DNA of 64,000 bases from Streptomyces sp. CB02009. GTDB taxonomy: Bacteria; Actinomycetota; Actinomycetes; Streptomycetales; Streptomycetaceae. The translations under genes and the position numbers were made by a program. The first letter of the stretch is position 1; each line of letters opens with the position of its first letter. Where the stretch lies: NCBI RefSeq assembly GCF_001905825.1, contig NZ_LIVV01000011.1, positions 62,001-126,000 of the forward strand, read 5' to 3'. The notes below the pieces were generated by a model. The model saw only the letters and a list, made by a program, of their open reading frames with translations, did not search any database and was not told the DNA's origin. This document shows, piece after piece, positions 57,987-64,000 of this stretch.

Positions 57987-58773
57987 ACTCCACGCCCAGG
58001 TGGTCGGTCACCGGGCGGTAGCCGAGACGCTGGTAGAGGGCGTTGCTGGTGGGGTTGGCCAGGTCCGTGAAGAGCACGACCCGGGTGGCGCCGGTCGCGG
58101 CCGCGACCCGGCCGACGGCATCGGTGGCCCCTGCCGCGTATCCGTGTCCCCGGTCGGCGGGCGGGGTGTAGACGAGGTGGACGCGGGCCTGGCCCTCGAT
58201 CGTGCGGGAGACGGCGGCCATCGAGACCGCGCGGCCGTCGGGCGTCTCCCAGAGGACGAGGCGGCCCTCGGAGATCCGCTCGGTGACGAAGCCGGTGTAG
58301 TCCTCGGCGGGCTCGTCGCCGATGGCCGTCGCGAACTCCCTCGTCCAGGCCGCGACGAGCGGGACGTCGGCGCCGGTGGCCGTCCGGTGCCGGCCGGCCG
58401 GGGCCGGGTCCGGCGGGGTCGGCTCGCCGAGCCGGAAGAGCCTCATCCGGACGGTGGGCGTCCAGGGGCGGCCCGAGGCCTTCGCGTACGCCTCCACCGC
58501 GGCCGTCTCGCCACGGACCCCGGTCGGCTCCTCCCCCGCGGGGAGGGCGAGTGCGAGGGCGGCCTCCACCGTCGTCGCGCCGAGGTCGAGGGCCCCGGAG
58601 GAGGAGAGCGCGAGGACCCCCGTGACCCGGCCGTCGGGCTCGGCCCACCAGCCGAGCCGGGCCGCCCTGTCCATGAGGGTCAGCACCGCGGTGTTGCGCG
58701 CGGGCTCGGCGGCGAGGTGCGTCCCGGCCGCGGTACGGAAGGCGGCGGTGTCTTCGGTGAAGTGCCAGCTCAT
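57967..58773 (-). CDS. GNAT-family N-acetyltransferase
   Basis: A 268-residue acetyltransferase. The N-terminal 140 residues are a GNAT-like non-catalytic half (MSWHFTEDTAAFRTAAGTHL), and the catalytic half has the acetyl-CoA loop VYTPPADRGHGYAAGATDAVGR and the final ANPTSNALYQRLGYRPVTDHLGVEF. This two-lobed layout is common in actinobacteria; the substrate is unknown. ATG at 58773. The end overlaps eda by 20 bases. Confidence 0.9.
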   Translation of the reverse strand: MSWHFTEDTAAFRTAAGTHLAAEPARNTAVLTLMDRAARLGWWAEPDGRVTGVLALSSSGALDLGATTVEAALALALPAGEEPTGVRGETAAVEAYAKASGRPWTPTVRMRLFRLGEPTPPDPAPAGRHRTATGADVPLVAAWTREFATAIGDEPAEDYTGFVTERISEGRLVLWETPDGRAVSMAAVSRTIEGQARVHLVYTPPADRGHGYAAGATDAVGRVAAATGATRVVLFTDLANPTSNALYQRLGYRPVTDHLGVEFTGTAR

Positions 58774-58815
58774 GACGGGATGGTGGTACGGGGCGCGGTC
58801 CCGGCGCCACCGCTT

Positions 58816-58847
58816 TGCGGCGGCGGCCCTGTGCGGCGGCGGCCCTG
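58816..58847. repeat. Two tandem 16-bp repeats between GNAT and RNase H genes
   Basis: TGCGGCGGCGGCCCTG occurs twice without a gap and continues for eight more bases into a third partial copy. Non-coding. Confidence 0.75.
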
Positions 58848-58910
58848 TGCGGCGGTGACGCCGACGGTCTGCGGCGGCGCCCCGTCGTGGCGCGCCGCCG
58901 CCCCCGCCTC

Positions 58911-60386
58911 CTACCGGAGGTGGGAGGTGTCGTTGAGGAGCCGTACGGACGCGTTGCCGTCGGCGTAGTAGGCGACCGCCGAGATCGAGGCGGCCGACAG
59001 TTCCATCCGGAACAGCGACTCCGGCGGGGCGCCGAGCGCGAGCCGGATCAGGGTCTTGATGGGCGTGACGTGGGTGACGAGGAGGACGGTCCGGCCCGCG
59101 TGGGCGGCGGTGAGCCGGTCCCGGGTCGCGGCGACGCGGCGGGCGACGGTCGCGAAGCTCTCGCCTCCGCCGGTGGGCGCGGCCTTCGGAGAGGCGAGCC
59201 AGGCGTCGAGGTCCTCGGGGTGCCGCTCCCGGACCTCGCCGAACGTCAGCCCCTCCCAGGCGCCGAAGTCGGTCTCGCGCAGCCCCTGCTCGACGCGGAC
59301 GTCGAGCCCGAGGCGGGCGGCGACGGCGGCCGCGGTCTGGCGGCAGCGGGTGAGCGGCGAGCTGACGATCTCCTGGATGGTCCCGCGGGCGGCGAGCGCC
59401 TCCGCGACGGCCTCGGCCTGCCGGAGTCCGGCCGCCGAGAGCTCGGGATCGGTCCCCCCGCTGCCGGAGAACCGCTTCTCGGGGGTGAGCGCGGTCTCGC
59501 CGTGCCGGAGGAGCACGAAGGTGGCGGGCGCGCTCATGTCGGGCCCGCCGGACCAGCCCTGCCCGGGAGCGGCGGGGGCCGACTGCGCGGGGGCGGCGGA
59601 GGCGGACTGCGCGGCCGGGGCGGGCGCGGGGGCCGCGGCGCCCGCCTCCGCCTCGAAGTCTCCCGAGGCCGGGGCCGTGAGGGCCTCCTCGGCGGCGAAC
59701 AGGCCGTCGTCCTGGGCCGCGGGGCGCGCGACGCCGCCGGGCCAGGCGCCCGGGCCCGTGCCCGTACGGCCGGGGCCGGGGTCGGCGGACGGGCTGGCGC
59801 CCGTCGTCGAGCCCGCACCCGTCGCCAGCGCGGCGCGCGCCCGCGCCGCGCCCGCCGTCGCGTCGCCGGGCGGGCCGGACGGTGCCGGGGGGAGGGTCGC
59901 GGCGTTGCGGGCGGCGGCGGTGTCCAGGGCGGCCGTCGAGTCGGACGGCTCCCACTGGCGGCCCTGCTTGCCCGCGTCCATCGCCTCGTTCGCGAGCCGG
60001 TCCGCGTGCTTGTTCCGCTCGCGCGGGATCCACTCGTACCGGACCCGGCCCGCCGGGAAGACCCGGCCCGCCTCGGCCGCGAGGGGCTTCATGTCCGGGT
60101 GCTTGATCTTCCAGCGGCCGGACATCTGCTCGACGACCAGCTTGGAGTCCATCCGGACGTGCACGGTGGCGTCGGGGAACAGCGACCGCGCCGCCTTCAG
60201 GCCCGCCACCAGGCCCTTGTACTCGGCGACGTTGTTCGTCGCCACGCCGATGTACTCGGCCGCCTCCGCGAGCGTCTCGCCCGTCACCGGATCCAGGACC
60301 ACGGCGCCGTACCCGGCGGGCCCCGGGTTGCCCCGGGAACCGCCGTCCGCCTCGACGATCACCTCACGCGAAGACGACGACGTCAT
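58911..60386 (-). CDS. Bifunctional RNase HI / phosphoglycerate-mutase-like acid phosphatase
   Basis: A 491-residue fusion. Residues 7-135 are RNase HI with Asp14, Glu55, Asp80 and Asp129 in place (VEADGGSRGNPG, VAEYKG, VRMDSK, HADRLAN), cutting RNA in RNA-DNA hybrids. Residues 286-480 are a histidine phosphatase with LLRHGETAL (Arg294, His295, Gly296) and VTHVTPIK; in mycobacteria the same fusion acts as an alpha-ribazole phosphatase in cobalamin synthesis. The 145-residue Ala/Pro/Gly linker is unusually long. The ATG (60384-60386) overlaps the zinc-ribbon stop as TAATG, so the Nif3-zinc ribbon-RNase H genes form one coupled operon. Confidence 0.93.
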   Translation of the reverse strand: MTSSSSREVIVEADGGSRGNPGPAGYGAVVLDPVTGETLAEAAEYIGVATNNVAEYKGLVAGLKAARSLFPDATVHVRMDSKLVVEQMSGRWKIKHPDMKPLAAEAGRVFPAGRVRYEWIPRERNKHADRLANEAMDAGKQGRQWEPSDSTAALDTAAARNAATLPPAPSGPPGDATAGAARARAALATGAGSTTGASPSADPGPGRTGTGPGAWPGGVARPAAQDDGLFAAEEALTAPASGDFEAEAGAAAPAPAPAAQSASAAPAQSAPAAPGQGWSGGPDMSAPATFVLLRHGETALTPEKRFSGSGGTDPELSAAGLRQAEAVAEALAARGTIQEIVSSPLTRCRQTAAAVAARLGLDVRVEQGLRETDFGAWEGLTFGEVRERHPEDLDAWLASPKAAPTGGGESFATVARRVAATRDRLTAAHAGRTVLLVTHVTPIKTLIRLALGAPPESLFRMELSAASISAVAYYADGNASVRLLNDTSHLR

Positions 60387-61129
60387 TACAGGCCGGACTC
60401 CGACGTGCGGACGAGGATCCGGCGGCAGTTCTCGCAGCGCAGGACGGCGTCCTTGGCCGCGGCACGGACCTCGTTGACCTCGGTGATGTTGAGCTCGATG
60501 TGGCAGCCCTCGCACTTGCGCTGGTACAGCCGGGCCGCGCCGACGCCGCCCTGCTGGACGCGCAGCTTCTCGTACAGCTTCAGGAGGTCCGCCGGGACGG
60601 TGCCCGAGACGAGCTCGCGCTCCTTCTCCACGGACGCCTCCTCGGTGGCGAGCTCGCCCTCGGCGGCGTCGCGGCGGGCGGTCGCGTCGTCCGTCTTGGC
60701 CTGGACGGCGGAGACCCGCTCGTTCAGCTCGGCGAGGCGCTCCTGCACGGACTCGCGGCGCTCCATGACCTCGAGGACGATCTCCTCCAGGTCGCCCTGG
60801 CGCTTGGCGAGGGAGACGATCTCGCGCTGGAGGTTCTCCAGGTCCTTCGGGGAGGACACGGCGCCGGAGTCGAGGCGCTGCTGGTCGCGCGTGGCCCGCT
60901 GGCGGACCTGGTCGACGTCCTGCTCGGCCTTGGTCTGCTCGCGGCCGCAGTCGCTCTCCTCGGTCTGCGCGGCGACGAGCAGGTCGCGCAGCTGGGTGAG
61001 GTCCTTGGTCAGGGACTCGATCTCGGCGTGCTCGGGCAGCGACCGGCGCTTGTGCGCGAGCTGCTGGAGGCGGACGTCGAGGGCCTGGACGTCGAGGAGG
61101 CGGATCTGGTCGGCGGGCGCGGCGTTCAG
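60386..61129 (-). CDS. Zinc-ribbon coiled-coil protein with CTG start
   Basis: A 247-residue protein: a long coiled coil (about 10-190: LLDVQALDVRLQQLAHKRRS, KDLENLQREIVSLAKRQGDL) then a zinc ribbon with two CxxC pairs (KCEGCHIEL, RCENCRRIL). It is the usual partner between Nif3 and the RNase H fusion in actinobacteria; its role is thought to be nucleic-acid or protein scaffolding. The conserved start is NAAPADQIRLLD, and the codon just before it is CTG (61127-61129). It overlaps the Nif3 TGA as CTGA, with GGAG seven bases upstream. No ATG, GTG or TTG is positioned for this start. Confidence 0.9.
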   Translation of the reverse strand: MNAAPADQIRLLDVQALDVRLQQLAHKRRSLPEHAEIESLTKDLTQLRDLLVAAQTEESDCGREQTKAEQDVDQVRQRATRDQQRLDSGAVSSPKDLENLQREIVSLAKRQGDLEEIVLEVMERRESVQERLAELNERVSAVQAKTDDATARRDAAEGELATEEASVEKERELVSGTVPADLLKLYEKLRVQQGGVGAARLYQRKCEGCHIELNITEVNEVRAAAKDAVLRCENCRRILVRTSESGL

Positions 61130-61944
61130 TTGGGGGCTCCAGGGGAGGTGTGGTGGGAGGACCAGGGGTCGGTGACCGTCTTCGAGACGTGGACGCGGAG
61201 GTCCCAGCCGTGGCGGTCGGAAATCTCGTCGAGCTGGGCGGCCGCCTGCTCGCACCAGGGCCATTCGGTGGCCCAGTGGGCGGCGTCGACCAGGCCCAGA
61301 GGCGACTGCTGGGTCGCCTCGGAGACGGGGTGGTGGCGCAGGTCCGCGGTGAGGAAGGCGTCCACGCCGGAGGCACGTACGGCGTCGAAGAGGCTGTCTC
61401 CGGAGCCGCCGCTGACGGCGACGCGGCGCACGGTCATGCCGGGGTCGCCCGCGACCCGGATGCCCTGCGCGGTGGCGGGCAGCCGCTTCGCCGCGCGGGC
61501 GGCGAACTCGGCGAGGGTCTCGGGGTGGTAGAGCTCGCAGATCCGGCCGAGGTTGTTCTCGGCCACGAGGGGGCCGGTGACCCGGAGGTCGAGGGCGCCG
61601 GCGAGGGCGTCGGAGACGCCGGGGTCGGCGGTGTCGGCGTTGGTGTGCGCGACGTGGAGGGCGATGTCGTGCTTGATGAGGCGGTGCACCACGCGGCCCT
61701 TGAAGTGGCCGGCCGCGACGGTCGTCGTCCCGCGCAGGTAGAGCGGGTGGTGGGTGACGATCAGGTCGGCGCCGAGGGCGATCGCCTCGTCGGCGATCTC
61801 CTCGACCGGGTCGACGGCGAAGAGCACGCGGGTGACTTCGGCGTCGGGGTCGCCGCAGACGGTGCCGACGGCGTCCCACGACTCGGCCCGCTCTGGTGGC
61901 CAGAGGGCGTCGAGGGCGGCGATGACTTCAGACAGGCGGGGCAC
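61126..61944 (-). CDS. Nif3-like dinuclear metal-binding protein
   Basis: A 272-residue protein of the Nif3/YbgI (DUF34) family. Metal ligands and landmarks: ESWDAVGTVCGDPD, VTHHPLYLRG (His pair), VAHTNADTADPGVSDALA, and HHPVSEATQQSPLGLVDAAHWATE (the second His and Glu). The family may hydrolyse or repair GTP- or cyclic-nucleotide-derived compounds; its role is unsettled. The GTG at 61944 gives PRLSEVIAAL. It leads the three-gene operon with the zinc-ribbon and RNase H genes. Confidence 0.93.
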   Translation of the reverse strand: MPRLSEVIAALDALWPPERAESWDAVGTVCGDPDAEVTRVLFAVDPVEEIADEAIALGADLIVTHHPLYLRGTTTVAAGHFKGRVVHRLIKHDIALHVAHTNADTADPGVSDALAGALDLRVTGPLVAENNLGRICELYHPETLAEFAARAAKRLPATAQGIRVAGDPGMTVRRVAVSGGSGDSLFDAVRASGVDAFLTADLRHHPVSEATQQSPLGLVDAAHWATEWPWCEQAAAQLDEISDRHGWDLRVHVSKTVTDPWSSHHTSPGAPN

Positions 61945-62214
61945 GAGGAAAGGCTACCTGGCCCGCCTTCGCGGCCGGTACCGCCGCCGTCACGGGGCCG
62001 GCGGCGGGCGGCCCGGGGGGGCCGATGGGCGAGCGGCCCGGGGGCGGCCCGGGGACGAGACTCCCCCGGCGACGGGCTGCCCCGGCGGCGGGCCACCCCG
62101 GCCGCGTACTGCCCCGGCGCCGTCGGCCGACGGCGGGGGCCGACGCCGGGGGCCGGCTCGTCCTCCGCCGCTCGTCGGGGGAGGCTCGCCCCCGCCGCTC
62201 GGCAGGTGGCCGCG
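61945..62214. other. 270-bp gene-free stretch, very GC rich
   Basis: No gene is evident. It holds an 18-bp perfect palindrome at 62118-62135 (CGCCGTCGG and its complement) and several G/C-run hairpins. As both flanking genes read on the minus strand, it should contain the terminator of the siderophore-binding gene and the promoter of the Nif3 operon. Confidence 0.6.
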
Positions 62215-63249
62215 CTACTTGACGAGGTAGCCGCGCAGGTCGTCGAGGACCATGTTCGCCGCCGTCACGCCGAGACCCAGGTACCAGGTCTCGTCCGGGA
62301 CGTCCTCCGCCTGGCCGGCCTTGACCGCCTTGAGGTCCTTCCAGAGCGGGTTGGCCTGGGCGGTGTCCTTCTTGGTGGCCTTGGCCTCGCCGTACACGCC
62401 GGTGAAGATCCAGTCGCCGTCGGCCTCGTCGATCTTCTCCGGGCTGATCTCGGCCGCGAGCTCGTCGATCCGCTGGTTCTCGGGCCGCGGCAGGCCGGTG
62501 TCCTGGAGGATGGTGCCGATGAAGGACGCCTTCGCGTACAGGCGGATCTTGCCGGGGAGGTAGCGGACCATCGAGACGGTCGGCTTGTCGGGGCCGATGT
62601 CCTTGCCGAGCTGCTCGGCCTTGGTCTCGTACGCGGCGAGCTTCGCCTCGGCCTCGGCGGTCCGGTCGAGCGCCGCGGCGTTGAGGAGGTAGTTCTCCTT
62701 CCAGGTGAAGCCCGGGCGGATGGAGAACACGGTCGGCGCGATCTTCGACAGCTCGTCGTACTTGTCCGCGGCGCGCAGCTGGCTGCCGAGGATCAGGTCG
62801 GGCTGGAGGTTGGCGATGGCCTCGAGGTTGAGGTTGTTGATGGTGCCGACGGACTTCGGGGTGCCGGCGTCCTTCTGGAGGTAGGCCGGGATGCCGTCGT
62901 CGCCTTCGGCGGGGGCGTAGCCGACGGGCTTGACGCCGAGGGAGACGACGTTGTCGAACTCGCCGACGTCGAGGACGACGACGCGCTTCGGGGCGGCCGG
63001 CAGCTCGGTCTTCCCGAGGGCGTGGGTGAGGGTGCGGGGGAACTGGCCGGCCTTGGCGTCCGTGCCCATGGCCGCGGTCTTCGCGGCGGCGTCGCCGAAG
63101 TCCTTGCCGCCGGTGGCGACGTCCTTCTTCTTGCCGGTGTCCTCCTTGGCGGAGGCGTCGGATCCTCCGTCGCCTCCCCCGCAGGCCGCGAGCGAGAGCG
63201 CGGCGGCGAGGGCGACGACGGCGGCGGTGCCGCGACGGCGGAGGGACAT
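62215..63249 (-). CDS. Iron-siderophore ABC transporter substrate-binding lipoprotein
   Basis: A 344-residue lipoprotein with lipobox LSLAAC (Cys23). The binding-protein fold of the FecB/BtuF type is visible: RVVVLDVGEFDNVVSLGVKPVGYAP, LNLEAIANLQPDLILGS, and TVSMVRYLPGKIRLYAKASFIG. Such proteins deliver ferri-siderophores (hydroxamates in particular) to a permease that is not next to it here, so it may share a transporter. The ATG at 63249 gives a normal signal peptide; the longer open frame to 63375 runs back toward the iron box. The iron box 63385-63403 places it under DmdR1/IdeR-type control. Confidence 0.92.
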   Translation of the reverse strand: MSLRRRGTAAVVALAAALSLAACGGGDGGSDASAKEDTGKKKDVATGGKDFGDAAAKTAAMGTDAKAGQFPRTLTHALGKTELPAAPKRVVVLDVGEFDNVVSLGVKPVGYAPAEGDDGIPAYLQKDAGTPKSVGTINNLNLEAIANLQPDLILGSQLRAADKYDELSKIAPTVFSIRPGFTWKENYLLNAAALDRTAEAEAKLAAYETKAEQLGKDIGPDKPTVSMVRYLPGKIRLYAKASFIGTILQDTGLPRPENQRIDELAAEISPEKIDEADGDWIFTGVYGEAKATKKDTAQANPLWKDLKAVKAGQAEDVPDETWYLGLGVTAANMVLDDLRGYLVK

Positions 63250-63384
63250 GAGAAGGCTCCTGTACGTGTCCTGGCGGGGAGACGGGCGCGACCGGCCGGA
63301 GGTGCGGGAGGGGCTCCGTCCGGGGTGATCGGCCGGAGCCGCGGGTTCCGACCGGAGCGGGCCGGCCGGAGTCACAGCCTCCGT

Positions 63385-63403
63385 TTAGGTTCGCCTTACC
63401 TTA
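63385..63403. promoter_or_regulatory. Iron box upstream of the siderophore-binding gene
   Basis: TTAGGTTCGCCTTACCTTA matches 15 of 19 consensus positions by hand. It lies 136 bases from the siderophore-binding start and 144 bases from the divergent gene at 63547, so it could serve both. Confidence 0.8.
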
Positions 63404-63546
63404 CTCATCACGGGCAACTCCAGCACACGCGCCCCCCACCCCTCAGCAGAACCGCCGCACAGCCACCCTTATGTGTGAAGTGACCCTGCTCGTGTTGTTC
63501 GGCTGGAAGTGCGAAAACTAGCTTCGTGGCCGGAGGTGACGAGTCG

Positions 63547-64000
63547 ATGACAGCGTGTGCCATCGAGACCGCGGCCGAGGACGACGGCCGCGACGGGGAG
63601 CACCCCGGCCGCGGCGCCCGGGCGACGGAGTTCACTGCGGGTCTCACGATCACGGCGAACGGCGCGTACGCGGCCAGGCTCGCGGGCGGCGGGGACGCCC
63701 TGTACGCGGAGAGGTGGACCCTCGACGGCCCGGAGCCGTACGCCGTCCCGCTCCCCCTCGACCAGCCGGAGGAGCCCGGCACCCAGCTGCTGCCGCTGGC
63801 CGACGGCCGGGTCCTGGTGGCCCGCCGCGTGGACGGGCGGCGGAACACGTTCTCGCTGCTCTACCCCACGGGCCCGGCCACCGGGGAGCTCCCGCTGGGC
63901 GCGGTGGAGGCCCCGGGCTCCGAGCGGCTGGTGCTGCTGCCGCCCTCGCCGGACGGCATCGGCGCGTACGCGATGTGCGTCGGTCCCGAGACGACCACGC
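63547..64000 (+). CDS. Unrecognised protein, N-terminal part (cut by window edge)
   Basis: Starts at ATG 63547 with GGAGG at 63532-63536, and stays open to the window end (151 codons). The visible part has an acidic, Gly-rich leader and then repeated short strands with turns (LTITANGAYAARLAGGGDAL, LYAERWTLDGPEPYAVPL, QLLPLADGRVLVARRVDGRR), suggestive of beta-propeller blades. I do not recognise the protein. It is divergent from the iron-regulated siderophore-binding gene and may share its iron box, but this is only position. Confidence 0.7.
   Translation, partial: MTACAIETAAEDDGRDGEHPGRGARATEFTAGLTITANGAYAARLAGGGDALYAERWTLDGPEPYAVPLPLDQPEEPGTQLLPLADGRVLVARRVDGRRNTFSLLYPTGPATGELPLGAVEAPGSERLVLLPPSPDGIGAYAMCVGPETTT

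Overview
The window is GC-rich actinobacterial DNA, almost certainly core chromosome of a Streptomyces. It is densely packed, with frequent GTG, TTG and one probable CTG start, leaderless-looking promoters, an F420 oxidoreductase, an AfsR-type giant regulator, a type-A RNase P RNA and an Nif3/zinc-ribbon/RNase H-phosphatase operon. No phage, insertion sequence, CRISPR array, tRNA, rRNA or large biosynthetic cluster was seen.

Layout. 0-9.4 kb: a cut alpha/beta hydrolase, a DUF998 membrane protein, NAD+ synthase (nadE), an MFS exporter, a membrane endonuclease/exonuclease/phosphatase protein, an EmrB-type exporter with its own TetR repressor and a perfect 31-bp operator, then panB. 9.4-19.2 kb: a DrrAB-type ABC exporter, an 1119-residue AfsR/SARP regulator, an M50 membrane protease, an F420:NADPH oxidoreductase, small proteins and an MFS exporter. 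19.2-33 kb: map, then an iron and heme acquisition block. That block holds a heme oxygenase, a PhzF protein, two HtaA heme-binding surface proteins (one with an LAxTG sorting signal), hmuTUV-type heme importer genes, and efeO-efeB-efeU with a lipoprotein gene overlapping efeU. Iron boxes of the DmdR1/IdeR type precede the heme oxygenase, the htaA/hmuT divergent promoter and efeO. A fourth precedes a siderophore-binding lipoprotein at 62.2-63.2 kb, so these loci look like one iron regulon.

33-47 kb: a prim-pol domain protein, a TetR regulator with overlapping palindromic operators, ddaH, an Rsm22-family methyltransferase with a Bcr/CflA exporter, a Gfo/Idh/MocA oxidoreductase, a secreted PhoD phosphatase, an SDR, small conserved proteins, and a two-component system divergent from a secreted serine hydrolase with a perfect 22-bp palindrome between them. 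47.1-48.0 kb: the only long gene-free stretch. It is filled by a nearly 800-bp nested imperfect inverted repeat whose outer arms carry a 63-bp unit in perfect inverted copies. This is the most unusual structure in the window.

48-64 kb: two glyoxalase-fold proteins flanking a WYL regulator broken by what looks like a 5-base deletion, a DUF1203 protein, an SMP-30 lactonase divergent from an Lrp regulator with three 31-bp-phased repeats, rnpB, a Uma2 protein, a MerR regulator on a 19-bp-spacer promoter coupled to a membrane protein, an RNB ribonuclease, yaaA, eda with an overlapping-palindrome operator, a GNAT acetyltransferase, the RNase H-phosphatase/zinc-ribbon/Nif3 operon with a probable CTG start, and the siderophore-binding lipoprotein.

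Many gene pairs overlap by 4 bases in the same direction (translational coupling) or by 14-56 bases at converging 3' ends.
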